The position numbers and the translations under genes are program-made. Below the pieces are notes generated by a model, which was given only the letters and a program-made list of their open reading frames with translations, was not told the origin of the DNA and ran no database searches. 64,000 bases of DNA from Agelaius tricolor (lineage: Eukaryota; Chordata; Aves; Passeriformes; Icteridae): positions 2,621,501 to 2,685,500 of the forward strand of contig JALJCS010000052.1 in assembly GCA_023055355.1 (NCBI GenBank), given 5' to 3'. Numbering within the stretch: the stretch's first letter is position 1; each line of letters opens with the position of its first letter. Positions 22,293 through 35,556 of this stretch are shown here, piece by piece.

Positions 22293-22420
22293 CACGGAAG
22301 GCCAAGCAAAGGGAGGAGTGGTGAGGGAAGAAAGGGGACGGGCAGGGTCTGAGGGCTGGGGAGGCACGCAGTTGTCAACAGGCAGGGAGAAGGCAGGAGC
22401 TATGGCAACTTCCCACAGGC

Positions 22421-24505
22421 TCAGCTGTGCCAATCATCAGCTGTGCCTGAAGCTCCAGCTGGTCTCTCCTGGTCTCTTCTGGTCTCTCCAGGTGATCTCC
22501 TCTTCCATGGTGTCTTCAGGCCTTTTAGCAGCAATGGTTCTTCTGAGCCGCCAGATAAACGGAGTTCTGCAGATCTCTCCATGATTCTCTGCTGAAGCGC
22601 TATGTTCCTTTGGGAAGGGCTGTCATCTCTTCTCAGGCCTTGAAGGGCTGCAAGAGACATGAGCAGAGCCACGGTCAGAGCCTGGATCTGCAGGTAGCCA
22701 AGGAGGCCTTCCTGCCAGGGCCATAGCTCCTAACTCTGGCCATGGACAGGAGGCAGCAGGAGACAATGAGATGGCTTAGAAGGTGCTGGCCACCAATCTC
22801 CCCTGCGCGTCTCCCTGAGATCTCTCTGTGCTTGTCCACACAGGGAGCGAAGCCTGCCGCAGCCAGGGCAGGATTTGCAGTTCCCCCAGCGGCAGCCCCC
22901 GCTGTCAGCCCGCTGCCCGCACTAACCCTCATTGAGGAGCTGGAGCTCTTCCTTGCGGCCCCTCATGACCATCCCGGCCATCCCTGCCAAAACAGAGCCT
23001 GTCACGGCCCCAGCGGCGCAGCTCCCTGCCAGCGCCGCTGCCGGCGCCGCGGCCACACGGGCTGCTGGCCCGGCAGGGCTCAGCCCGCACCCTTGCCGCA
23101 CGCTGCCGCCCCAGGGCGCGGCTGCCAGAGGGCGGCAGCAGCCCCCAGCCCGGCCGGGGCTCCACGGCGCCGGGCCCGGCCGGCGCTGCCGGGGCAGCAG
23201 GCGGGGCCGGGGCCGAGCTGCGGCGGCCCGGGGAGGGAGCCCGGGCTCGGCACTCACCGATGATCCTGACGGCCGCCTCTCGCAGGGGCTCCTGTGGGCT
23301 CTGCAGGTAGCGCAGGGCCCCGCGCAGGTGCTCGGCCGCTCGGCTCCTGTCCTCTGCCAGCTGCAGAGAGCGGCAGGAGGGAAGCGTTGGCGCGGGCTCA
23401 GCCCCTGGGCCGGGCGCTGCCTGCGCCCAGCCCCGGCCTCCCCTGCCCGCACCGCCCTGAGGCGTGGCCACAGCAGCCGCTGGCCAAGGGCTCCCGAGGG
23501 GAGGGGGCAGAGGGACGGCTGCTGCCCGGGGAGCCGCCGTGCCGCCCCGCAGCCCCGCCGGGCCGGGGCTCCATGGGCACCCGCCTCGGGCCCACGGGAG
23601 CCTGGAGAAGAGCCCGCGCGGCCTCTGCCTGCAGCAGCGGCCAGGGGCACAGCTGCCAGCCCCGCACCCTGAGCACCGCCCTCAGGGGCCTTCTCCAGCC
23701 TCAGCCTGGGCCTTCCAGGCCCTCCTTACCAGCACCTCGCTGAACTTTGACAGCTGCCCCTTCTTCACCAGCTGCTTCAGCTTCCTCCTCTTCAGGAACT
23801 TGGCCACACCAAGCAGCGTTTCCCGAGAGGCCTGCAGGGCACCAGACACCCACAGATGGCCCCACGGGCCAAGGCACAGGACCCACATCCCTGTGCCAAG
23901 GCCTGCACCAGGCTGCACTCCTGGAGGTGCCAGGGCAGGAGGCAGCCCAGCCCCCTCCCCAAGATCCACCAGCATCACACAAAACCTCACCTTTGCCACA
24001 CACCGCTTCTCATCATGGCACTGGAAGAAGAGTGGAAGGAGGCTTTGGCTCAAAACCTTCGCAAGGGGCTTTCTTCCCTCCTCCACTACCGACTCCATCA
24101 CCCTGAAGAAGAGCTCAAGGGAGAGCACTTGCACATAGCTGTTGTCCTGGAGGAATGCAAGAGGATCAGGCCTTTACACCAAATACTCCACGCTCACCTG
24201 GCCAAAGTTTCTGGGCAGCAGCCAGTGCCCGCAGCTGGGCACACAGAGCCTTACGTGGTCAAAGAGCAGCAGCAGTGCCTCAGCCAGCTTGGGGGCAGTG
24301 GAGCTGGATACCAGCATGTCTGCCTGGAGCACATTTGTCAACACATGCATGGACATGCTGACCACCTTTCCATCGGCCTCACCCAGCAGCTCCAGAAGGC
24401 TCTCAGAAAGGCTGCACATTCTCCTGGCCTGCGTGGAACACAAGGCTGCGCTGCAAAGCCATGGACGGCTGCACCGCCAACACCGCCCTGGCACTGCAAG
24501 CCCAC

Positions 24506-24573
<68 letters not shown>

Positions 24574-27500
24574 AGGGCCCACAGGCCAAAGGCCTGAGCC
24601 AAAGCACTGGGGCAGCTGAGGCAGGAGAGCTGGGAGCAGCTGCCTCAGCTCCTGAAGCCCTGCACGCCCAAGGGGCTGCTTTCCACAGCGCAGCTTCAGC
24701 CGCAGCCCCCTTCTCACCATCCAGGGCTCCCTGCTGAGCACCACCAGGCCTCTGAGCGCCAGGCGCCGCCGCTCCCTGCACTCCATCTGCAGGCAACTTG
24801 ACATCATCTTCACAACAGTGCCAGCACATTTCCTCAAGTGCAGGCACTCGAGGACCTGAAAGGCACGGGGCAGTGACAGGGGAACCATCCAGCAGGAGCC
24901 CAGAACCCCACAGGGCCGGGCCCAGGCAGCAGCACAGGGCGTGGCCACTGGCCCAGGCAGCTGTGGCTCTGAGAGGCCAGAGAGCTGCGAGGCAGCTCAG
25001 CCAGGCACTGCTGGCCACCAGGCTCACCTCCACAAGGAATGCCAGCAAGGGCAGATCCCAGCTTGGCTTTTCACTGCTGAGCAGCAGGAGAAGGCGATAT
25101 GCCACATGGGAACACAGTGGGCTCAAGTCATAACGCATCTCCCTGGCAGGGGGAACAAAGGCACCGAGAGCCTGAGGTGGGGGACAAACCTCTCCCAGAA
25201 CTGACTCCCAGAGGCCTGCTCTTTCCCCAGCATCCCTGCAGGGGATGTGGCCGCTCTGGGAGGCGGCCCCTTCTGGGCACTCTCCTCTCCCAGCCTTTTT
25301 CAGCCTCCTTGGCCGTCCCTCAGTGACGAGCCTCTGTGGCCCATGACCACAGGGACTGCCTGGAGCACAGAGCACAAATGCCGGGGACAGCGGGGACAAG
25401 GGGGTCTCACCTGGCCAGCAGAGCCATGGCATAGTGCTGGCTGTCAGCACACAGCAGCGTCTCCCAGGCACACTTGCGCTCCATAGACATCACCACGTGC
25501 TCACACCGCAGTCGGCAGAGCAGAACCTTCATGGCCTGCACTGCAAACCTGTGTGCAGAGCAAAGCCCAGGTCACACTAGGAGCGCTGGCGCTGGCCCCA
25601 AGGGCATGGCAAGGACAGGAGGACTGGCACCTGTTAAGCGTGATGGGAAGGCGCTGCTCCTCCTGGCACGCTCCCCAGAAGCTATCAACTTCCTCTGCTG
25701 GCGGCTGCTGCGTAGTGATGACAATATGGAAGAGCAGTGCCAGAAACAGTTGCTCAGAATAAGGGATCATGGCCTTGAGCAACCCGGGCACCTGCACAGT
25801 CACCAGAGCTGCCTGCAAAAGAAGCAGCCAGAGACAGCGCTCAGTGCCAAGGTGTCCATGGGGCAGGGCCCAAGGGCAGATGCAGGAGGAGCAGCGGGCC
25901 TGGTGTCCCCTGAGCCTGCCCCTAGCCCAGCTTTCAGCCCAGTGACTCCGGCACTGAGAGCACTGAGAGCTACTGCAGAGGCCACCTGGCGGCCCTGAGC
26001 ATGGGCCCAGAAACTCACAGCCAGGGCAAAAACGTCCCTGTCGTCCCCAGCAGAGGCGCATGCGCTGTGCAGTGGCCAATCCTCCATTACACGGAGCAGT
26101 GTTGGCAGCACTTTCTCCACTGTTACTCCTGACGAGCCAATGCTTCTCCATATCCTCGCAGCAGCTCTGTGGGATCAGATCTCTGTGTCAGGGGCATCTC
26201 AGTCACAGTACCGTGCCCTGTGCAGCTGTGCGAGTGCAGGTGAAAGAGCCCCGGTGCCCTGGGGGGGCAGGGGGGAGCATTGGCAGCAGGCTCGGGAAAC
26301 AGAGGGGCCCGAGGCTCCTGGACCTCTCTGCCTGTCCGGCAGACCCCATAGCACAGGCTGCGCAGGGCCACGGGCCCTAAAGGCTGCTGAGCCCTGAGCT
26401 CTCCAGGCACGTGGGCCCCGTACCTGTCACATGTTGGGGCACAGCGCAGGAGGGTCAGCACCACGTCGGCAGGGTGCTCTTCAGCCAGCCTCGCAATGTG
26501 GCTGTGCAGCCTGGCATCCACAGTGCCATGGGACAGTAGAGTCTGGTGGATGTTTCTTACCATGGCCGGCACCTGGAGGAGGCATGGGGGAGATTTGGAG
26601 TGCTGTCCAAGGGAGCAACTTGCCCAGCTTCCCCCAAGAAGTGCTTCCCTTCCCGCCACACTCTGCTGGCCTCAAAGGCTGAGGGGCCCAGGGACCATGG
26701 CTTGAGGGGACACACCATCCTGGCAGGCCTCCAGGCCCGGCCCCAGGCTGCTTACCTGCTCCTGAGAAGGAGCAGCACTGTCCTCCAAAAGATCCCTAGT
26801 GGGAGAATGAATCCCAGTGAGAGTGGGCCCGCTGCCAGTATTTGAGATGTCCTCGGTCTCGGCGGTGTTGCTGTTCGTCACGGCCACATCCTCACTCGCT
26901 GCCTCGTCTGCCTTTGCCCTGTCCTCGTTCGTTGCAGCCTCAGAGTCTGCTGAGCGCTCAGCCCAATCTGGGTTGACATCAGGCTCTGCCTGGACCTCGG
27001 TCAGCCCCGAGGCAGGCTGGGCTGTGCCCTCAGCTGCTGTGGGGCCCACCTTTCTAGGTCGTCGAATGCGCAGCAATTTCCCAAACATCTGCAGGAGAAT
27101 AAAGGGCAGGGAAGCCAGGCATGCTCCGTGGCATGCTCCAAGCGTGCTGCTGGGCTCAGCAGGGACAGCAGGCCCAGCCCAGCCGGGGGTAACTGCAGGT
27201 ACCTTCAGGGTTTTGCGCAAGCGGCCGCGGCCGGCTTCCTGCTCTTGTGTCTTCTCCAGGGCTGCACCTGGCAAAGAGCGAGCGCAGCCAGAGCTGAGGG
27301 GCTGCGGGAGAGGCCGGAGAACACAGCCCAGCCCTGCGCTCCCCAGGCAGGGAGAGCCCCGGCATGACCCAGGCGATGGAGCGCGGCCATTGTGGGCTGT
27401 CTGCTCTGCCCCTCGTCCATCCTGTCCATGGGCATGTCCCCAGGGCATGGGATGGGATGGCATGGGGCCGTGCTGGCTGTAGCCATCAGCCCTATGGCCC

Positions 27501-27633
27501 AGCTCTGCTACTCACCATCCTGCAGCGTCTGGATCTGCTCCGGGTCTTCAGGCTCTTGTGCTGGGGCGGCTCCAGGCCTTCTCTTTTTTTCCCCCCTGAA
27601 CACTTTCAACAAGCTGGGCAATCTGGCTGCCAT
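22421..27633 (-). CDS. MROH-like gene, copy 4 (complete, weakened exon-14 donor)
   Basis: Exons: 27516-27633, 27203-27267, 26756-27088, 26424-26572, 26019-26166, 25631-25812, 25411-25548, 25028-25142, 24718-24855, 24255-24428, 23991-24146, 23730-23831, 23258-23360, 22927-22983 and 22421-22647. The reading frame is intact. The donor after exon 14 reads GTTAGT instead of the GTGAGT of every other copy (change at 22924). GT is kept but the +3 position is weaker. Intron 12 has a 1-bp deletion with an adjacent substitution near 23656-23658, the only such change in the window. Residues: Ala199, Glu239, Asp264, Phe268, Gly54. Intron 9 has 22 CTG repeats. Confidence 0.88.
24507..24572. repeat. (CTG)22 microsatellite, intron 9 of copy 4
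   Basis: Twenty-two pure CTG units, no interruption. Confidence 0.97.
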
Positions 27634-30217
27634 GCCAGAGTCTATTCTTGAGGGTGCCTTCAAGAGAGATGCCTCAGGATATCACCAAGTCAACAACTGC
27701 GCTTGTGCCTTCAAGGCACCTGTGACAGACAAGCCTCAAGAAGGCTGCAGGACAGCAAGTCCTGCACTGTGGTCTTGAGGGCTCCTGCCACAATGACAGG
27801 AGACTCCTCCTAAGCCATTCAGGTGACCAAATCCCACCGTCTGGACCTGATGGCGCTGGCCGCAGGAATGGCAGACGCCTCGGAAAAGCTCCGAGTCACA
27901 GAGTCCCGCAGGCTGGCCTCGAGCTCAGCTGCGGGAATGACACTGCGGAAAAGCTCCGGCTGAGACGGGAAGGAGCGAGCTGTGCGGGGGCTCCTCACGG
28001 CACCGCTCTGTCCCCTTCTGTCCCGTCGCCTGTTCCGAGCACCCGGGCAAGCTTCTATTTCCCACGTGTCACAAAGGGCCCTTGGTCACCGGCTTCCATT
28101 CCATGCAACGCCGACCCTGCTGCAGCGTGCCAGCCAGGGCCCTTGCACACACTGCCGCCTGCCCCGGGGCCGCCCCCAGCCCGGCCAAAGTGGCCCAGGC
28201 TGGAAGCAATCCCTGCGCCCACGTGTCTCAGGCAGCCCCACAGGATCTCTTGCAACTGCTCCAAACATCAGCAAATGCTGCCCTGCTCTGTGGGCTCGGG
28301 CCAGTTCAGAATCCTCACTTCAGGAAAGCTTTACTTCCCATTGCTCAACTCAAGCACTTGCAAAAGTTGCAAACTTCTCCAATGAATAGCCACGAGAATG
28401 GGAATGCTTTGGAAGTTTCTTCCCTTCTCAAAGCAGCAACTCCTTTGCCTTAACATCATCCACTGCAAGTCACTTGACCAAACATAACACTACACAGAGC
28501 CAAAAAGAAGGCCATTCTTTGATTGGCAAGTGCTTTTCCAAGAAGGGATGATCATCTCCTCATTCTCTTAAAGGAATAAAAGCTCTCAAGAAATGAAAGA
28601 CCACTCAGCGTTACAAGAGTAACCCAAACAAATGAGTAGATGGCAAAAGGGCTAATCCTCCCCCAGTACAGATATCTAAGTGGCCAAGAAAGTACAGCTC
28701 TCCCCTCTTGTTCCCTGCAGGAGAAACAGGACCAGGAAAAGAAATAGTCACAGAGATTTTTTTCTGCCCTCCAGAACCAAAGCTGTGCCAAAGCACAGAT
28801 GCTGCCTTCAAAGGGACTCAAATTCAAGCCCAGACCTCTCACCTTCCAGAAAACTCCTTCCCCAAAACCCACCCCCCCAAACACCCCCACAGAAGCCCTC
28901 AACACCCTGCCAGGACCCCCAGCTCTGCCCGTCCCTCCGCAGAGCTTTCCCAGCCTCCAGCAGGGCCCCTGCTTCCCTGCACCTGCCGTGGGATGGCACT
29001 CAGGAGGATCTGCTCCAAGGCCTTCCCTGGCTTGGAGCAAAGCCAGCCTGCCAGGCCTATGGTTCCTGGGTCATCCTTGCCAGCCAGCCTTCCCGTGCAC
29101 GGCTCTTCCATGGGCACATCTGCGCTCAGCTCGCACTTCTCCACTCTGGCAGGCCTGCTGGGAAAGGATCCAGAGCAGCCTGGCAAGTTCTTTCTCCAGC
29201 TCCTTCTTCACTCTTGGGGGAGCTAGAACATCCCACAGGAAAGACACTGCTGCCACAAGAACTGGGTGGCATCGGGCAGCTCTGGGGAGACCCCTCAGCA
29301 CTGCTGTATCCTGAGGGAACGCTGCTGGCCATCCCCTGTGCGTATCCGCAAAAGCTTCAAATCAGCTGCCTCAGCTTCCAGGGCCTCTCTTGGCCAGCAT
29401 CCTGATGTGGATGCAGGGCTGCTGCCAGGCACCGCTGGCACCCAGCAGGACAGGACCGGCTGTCTCGTGTCCACGCAGCAGCCCTGACACACAGCCAGGG
29501 CCATGCCGAAAGCAGACAAACGCTCCCGGCTCAGCAGAGAGGAGCAAGGAGCACCGGGCTGCTCTCAGCCTATCGCAGCATGCTGCTCCAGTGGGAGGGG
29601 CAGGCCGGCCACCCACATTCAGGCCAAGCCCTGCGTCAAAAGGACGGGCATTTTGTCCTTTTCATCCCTCCAGCCCAGAACCAGGCCTGACATCTCCTCC
29701 TCTGGAATGGAGCTTTTCCCGTTACAACGTCATCTCACGCTTGGCCAGTGCGTGAGATGAGGCTGCAATGACTTGTGATACTCCCTCCATGCCAAGCACA
29801 GCTCCATTGTGGCACAGCTTCCCATCCATTGACCAGTCCATTGTTTCCCTCAAGGGTCAAATTCCCACCAGTTAAACCATAAGGTTTCCTTCATTGTCTG
29901 TTCTTCATTATCTTGTTGACACGCACAACAGCGTGTGTCCAAATATGGCAGGGCCTTTGACACCACTTTGGTCCTGACACACAGGCTCCTTGTGCCACTG
30001 CTGGCCTCCAGTGTGCTCAGCAAGATCTGGAACTGCACAGTGCTCTACAACTGCACCTTCAGCACAGGGACCTTTCCAGCCTGGCCTGCCCTTGTTCCTC
30101 TGGCTCTGTGCACAAAACACGGCGTGGCAGAGAACGGCAGCAGGGGCCTGTGTGTCCCAGGGCCCCGGATTTGCTTCACCTCCACAGGCATGCGGGCAAA
30201 GTGAAGAAGCCAAACTG
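27634..30217. other. Intergenic spacer 4 (between copies 4 and 5)
   Basis: 5'-leader hairpin 27746-27766, duplicated motif 27863-27959 (one CpG lost, GACACTG for GACGCTG near 27941), CACGTG at 28063-28068 and 28220-28225, G-quadruplex motif 28860-28888, hairpins 29638-29662 and 29730-29760. Confidence 0.7.
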
Positions 30218-30223
30218 TTTATT
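30218..30223 (-). terminator. AATAAA polyadenylation signal, copy 5
   Basis: AATAAA on the gene strand, conserved position. Confidence 0.75.
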
Positions 30224-30351
30224 CACGGAAGGCCAAGCAAAGGGAGGAGTGGTGAGGGAAGAAAGGGGACGGGCAGGGTCTGAGGGCTGGGGAGGCACGC
30301 AGTTGTCAACAGGCAGGGAGAAGGCAGGAGCTATGGCAACTTCCCACAGGC

Positions 30352-32437
30352 TCAGCTGTGCCAATCATCAGCTGTGCCTGAAGCTCCAGCTGGTCTCTCC
30401 TGGTCTCTTCTGGTCTCTCCAGGTGATCTCCTCTTCCATGGTGTCTTCAGGCCTTTTAGCAGCAATGGTTCTTCTGAGCCGCCAGATAAACGGAGTTCTG
30501 CAGATCTCTCCATGATTCTCTGCTGAAGCGCTATGTTCCTTTGGGAAGGGCTGTCATCTCTTCTCAGGCCTTGAAGGGCTGCAAGAGACATGAGCAGAGC
30601 CACGGTCAGAGCCTGGATCTGCAGGTAGCCAAGGAGGCCTTCCTGCCAGGGCCATAGCTCCTAACTCTGGCCATGGACAGGAGGCAGCAGGAGACAATGA
30701 GATGGGTTAGAAGGTGCTGGCCACCAATCTCCCCTGCGCGTCTCCCTGAGATCTCTCTGTGCTTGTCCACACAGGGAGCGAAGCCTGCCGCAGCCAGGCC
30801 AGGATTTGCAGTTCCCCCAGCGGCAGCCCCCGCTGTCAGCCCGCTGCCCGCACTCACCCTCATTGAGGAGCTGGAGCTCTTCCTTGCGGCCCCTCATGAC
30901 CATCCCGGCCATCCCTGCCAAAACAGAGCCTGTCACGGCCCCAGCGGCGCAGCTCCCTGCCAGCGCCGCTGCCGGCGCCGCGGCCACACGGGCTGCTGGC
31001 CCGGCAGGGCTCAGCCCGCACCCTTGCCGCACGCTGCCGCCCCAGGGCGCGGCTGCCAGAGGGCGGCAGCAGCCCCCAGCCCGGCCGGGGCTCCACGGCG
31101 CCGGGCCCGGCCGGCGCTGCCGGGGCAGCAGGCGGGGCCGGGGCCGAGCTGCGGCGGCCCGGGGAGGGAGCCCGGGCTCGGCACTCACCGATGATCCTGA
31201 CGGCCGCCTCTCGCAGGGGCTCCTGTGGGCTCTGCAGGTAGCGCAAGGCCCCGCGCAGGTGCTCGGCCGCTCGGCTCCTGTCCTCTGCCAGCTGCAGAGA
31301 GCGGCAGGAGGGAAGCGTTGGCGCGGGCTCAGCCCCTGGGCCGGGCGCTGCCTGCGCCCAGCCCCGGCCTCCCCTGCCCGCACCGCCCTGAGGCGTGGCC
31401 ACAGCAGCCGCTGGCCAAGGGCTCCCGAGGGGAGGGGGCAGAGGGACGGCTGCTGCCCGGGGAGCCGCCGTGCCGCCCCGCAGCCCTGCCGGGCCGGGGC
31501 TCCATGGGCACCCGCCTCGGGCCCACGGGAGCCTGGAGAAGAGCCGGCGCGGCCTCTGCCTGCAGCAGCGGCCAGGGGCACAGCTGCCCGGCCCCGCACC
31601 CTGAGCACCGCCCTCAGGGGCCTTCTCCAGCCTCAGCCTGGGCCTTCCAGGCCCTCCTTACCAGCACCTCGCTGAACTTTGACAGCTGCCCCTTCTTCAC
31701 CAGCTGCTTCAGCTTCCTCCTCTTCAGGAACTTGGCCACACCAAGCAGCGTTTCCCGAGAGGCCTGCAGGGCACCAGACACCCACAGATGGCCCCACGGG
31801 CCAAGGCACAGGACCCACATCCCTGTGCCAAGGCCTGCACCAGGCTGCACTCCTGGAGGTGCCAGGGCAGGAGGCAGCCCAGCCCCCTCCCCAAGATCCA
31901 CCAGCATCACACAAAACCTCACCTTTGCCACACACCGCTTCTCATCATGGCACTGGAAGAAGAGTGGAAGGAGGCTTTGGCTCAAAACCTTCGCAAGGGG
32001 CTTTCTTCCCTCCTCCACTACCGACTCCATCACCCTGAAGAAGAGCTCAAGGGAGAGCACTTGCACATAGCTGTTGTCCTGGAGGAATGCAAGAGGATCA
32101 GGCCTTTACACCAAATACTCCACGCTCACCTGGCCAAAGTTTCTGGGCAGCAGCCAGTGCCCGCAGCTGGGCACACAGAGCCTTACGTGGTCAAAGAGCA
32201 GCAGCAGTGCCTCAGCCAGCTTGGGGGCAGTGGAGCTGGATACCAGCATGTCTGCCTGGAGCACATTTGTCAACACATGCATGGACATGCTGACCACCTT
32301 TCCATCGGCCTCACCCAGCAGCTCCAGAAGGCTCTCAGAAAGGCTGCACATTCTCCTGGCCTGCGTGGAACACAAGGCTGCGCTGCAAAGCCATGGACGG
32401 CTGCACCGCCAACACCGCCCTGGCACTGCAAGCCCAC

Positions 32438-32496
<59 letters not shown>

Positions 32497-35400
32497 AGGG
32501 CCCACAGGCCAAAGGCCTGAGCCAAAGCACTGGGGCAGCTGAGGCAGGAGAGCTGGGAGCAGCTGCCTCAGCTCCTGAAGCCCTGCACGCCCAAGGGGCT
32601 GCTTTGCACAGCGCAGCTTCAGCCGCAGCCCCCTTCTCACCATCCAGGGCTCCCTGCTGAGCACCACCAGGCCTCTGAGCGCCAGGCGCCGCCGCTCCCT
32701 GCACTCCATCTGCAGGCAACTTGACATCATCTTCACAACAGTGCCAGCACATTTCCTCAAGTGCAGGCACTCGAGGACCTGAAAGGCACGGGGCAGTGAC
32801 AGGGGAACCATCCAGCAGGAGCCCAGAACCCCACAGGGCCGGGCCCAGGCAGCAGCACAGGGCGTGGCCACTGGCCCAGGCAGCTGTGGCTCTGAGAGGC
32901 CAGAGAGCTGCGAGGCAGCTCAGCCAGGCACTGCTGGCCACCAGGCTCACCTCCACAAGGAATGCCAGCAAGGGCAGATCCCAGCTTGGCTTTTCACTGC
33001 TGAGCAGCAGGAGAAGGCGATATGCCACATGGGAACACAGTGGGCTCAAGTCATAACGCATCTCCCTGGCAGGGGGAACAAAGGCACCGAGAGCCTGAGG
33101 TGGGGGACAAACCTCTCCCAGAACTGACTCCCAGAGGCCTGCTCTTTCCCCAGCATCCCTGCAGGGGATGTGGCCGCTCTGGGAGGCGGCCCCTTCTGGG
33201 CACTCTCCTCTCCCAGCCTTTTTCAGCCTCCTTGGCCGTCCCTCAGTGACGAGCCTCTGTGGCCCATGACCACAGGGACTGCCTGGAGCACAGAGCACAA
33301 ATGCCGGGGACAGCGGGGACAAGGGGGTCTCACCTGGCCAGCAGAGCCATGGCATAGTGCTGGCTGTCAGCACACAGCAGCGTCTCCCAGGCACACTTGC
33401 GCTCCATAGACATCACCACGTGCTCACACCGCAGTCGGCAGAGCAGAACCTTCATGGCCTGCACTGCAAACCTGTGTGCAGAGCAAAGCCCAGGTCACAC
33501 TAGGAGCGCTGGCGCTGGCCCCAAGGGCATGGCAAGGACAGGAGGACTGGCACCTGTTAAGCGTGATGGGAAGGCGCTGCTCCTCCTGGCACGCTCCCCA
33601 GAAGCTATCAACTTCCTCTGCTGGCGGCTGCTGCGTAGTGATGACAATATGGAAGAGCAGTGCCAGAAACAGTTGCTCAGAATAAGGGATCATGGCCTTG
33701 AGCAACCCGGGCACCTGCACAGTCACTAGAGCTGCCTGCAAAAGAAGCAGCCAGAGACAGCGCTCAGTGCCAAGGTGTCCATGGGGCAGGGCCCAAGGGC
33801 AGGTGCAGGAGGAGCAGCGGGCCTGGTGTCCCCTGAGCCTGCCCCTAGCCCAGCTTTCAGCCCAGTGACTCCGGCACTGAGAGCACTGAGAGCTACTGCA
33901 GAGGCCACCTGGCGGCCCTGAGCATGGGCCCAGAAACTCACAGCCAGGGCAAAAACGTCCCTGTCGTCCCCAGCAGAGGCGCATGCGCTGTGCAGTGGCC
34001 AATCCTCCATTACACGGAGCAGTGTTGGCAGCACTTTCTGCATTGTTACTCCTGACGAGCCAATGCTTCTCCATATCCTCGCAGCAGCTCTGTGGGATCA
34101 GATCTCTGTGTCAGGGGCATCTCAGTCACAGTACCGTGCCCTGTGCAGCTGTGCGAGTGCAGGTGAAAGAGCCCCGGTGCCCTGGGGGGGCAGGGGGGAG
34201 CATTGGCAGCAGGCTCGGGAAACAGAGGGGCCCGAGGCTCCTGGACCTCTCTGCCTGTCCGGCAGACCCCATAGCACAGGCTGCGCAGGGCCACGGGCCC
34301 TAAAGGCTGCTGAGCCCTGAGCTCTCCAGGCACGTGGGCCCCGTACCTGTCACATGTTGGGGCACAGCGCAGGAGGGTCAGCACCACGTCGGCAGGGTGC
34401 TCTTCAGCCAGCCTCACAATGTGGCTGTGCAGCCTGGCATCCACAGTGCCATGGGACAGTAGAGTCTGGTGGATGTTTCTTACCATGGCCGGCACCTGGA
34501 GGAGGCATGGGGGAGATTTGGAGTGCTGTCCAAGGGAGCAACTTGCCCAGCTTCCCCCAAGAAGTGCTTCCCTTCCCGCCACACTCTGCTGGCCTCAAAG
34601 GCTGAGGGGCCCAGGGACCATGGCTTGAGGGGACACACCATCCTGGCAGGCCTCCAGGCCCGGCCCCAGGCTGCTTACCTGCTCCTGAGAAGGAGCAGCA
34701 CTGTCCTCCAAAAGATCCTTCGTGGCAGCATGAATCCCAGTGAGAGTGGGCCCGCTGCCAGTATTTGAGATGTCCTCGGTCTCGGCGGTGTTGCTGTTCG
34801 TCACGGCCACATCCTCACTCGCTGCCTCGTCTGCCTTTGCCCTGTCCTCGTTCGTTGCAGCCTCAGAGTCTGCTGAGCGCTCAGCCCAATCTGGGTTGAC
34901 ATCAGGCTCTGCCTGGACCTCGGTCAGCCCCGAGGCAGGCTGGGCTGTGCCCTCAGCTGCTGTGGGGCCCACCTTTCTAGGTCGTCGAATGCGCAGCAAT
35001 TTCCCAAACATCTGCAGGAGAATAAAGGGCAGGGAAGCCAGGCATGCTCCGTGGCATGCTCCAAGCGTGCTGCTGGGCTCAGCAGGGACAGCAGGCCCAG
35101 CCCAGCCGGGGGTAACTGCAGGTACCTTCAGGGTTTTGCGCAAGCGGCTGCGGCCGGCTTCCTGCTCTTGTGTCTTCTCCAGGGCTGCACCTGGCAAAGA
35201 GCGAGCGCAGCCAGAGCTGAGGGGCTGCGGGAGAGGCCGGAGAACACAGCCCAGCCCTGCGCTCCCCAGGCAGGGAGAGCCCCGGCATGACCCAGGCGAT
35301 GGAGCGCAGCCATTGTGGGCTGTCTGCTCTGCCCCTCGTCCATCCTGTCCATGGGCATGTCCCCAGGGCATGGGATGGGATGGCATGGGGCCGTGCTGGC

Positions 35401-35556
35401 TGTAGCCATCAGCCCTATGGCCCAGCTCTGCTACTCACCATCCTGCAGCGTCTGGATCTGCTCCGGGTCTTCAGGCTCTTGTGCTGGGGCGGCTCCAGGC
35501 CTTCTCTTTTTTTCCCCCCTGAACACTTTCAACAAGCTGGGCAATCTGGCTGCCAT
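30352..35556 (-). CDS. MROH-like gene, copy 5 (complete, divergent patch in exon 3)
   Basis: Exons: 35439-35556, 35126-35190, 34679-35011, 34347-34495, 33942-34089, 33554-33735, 33334-33471, 32951-33065, 32641-32778, 32187-32360, 31923-32078, 31662-31763, 31189-31291, 30858-30914 and 30352-30578. The frame is intact over 734 codons. Residues 156-159 are AATK where all other complete exon-3 copies have SPTR. This results from four base changes within about 11 bp near 34719-34729 and resembles, from memory, the His-x-Ala-Thr pattern of other avian family members. Other residues: Ser54, Val199, Gln239. Exons 4-6 resemble copies 7 and 8, while exons 7-9 and their introns resemble copy 4. Intron 9 has 19 CTG repeats. 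Confidence 0.89.
32439..32495. repeat. (CTG)19 microsatellite, intron 9 of copy 5
   Basis: Nineteen pure CTG units, the same count as copy 1 although the two copies belong to different variant groups. Confidence 0.97.
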
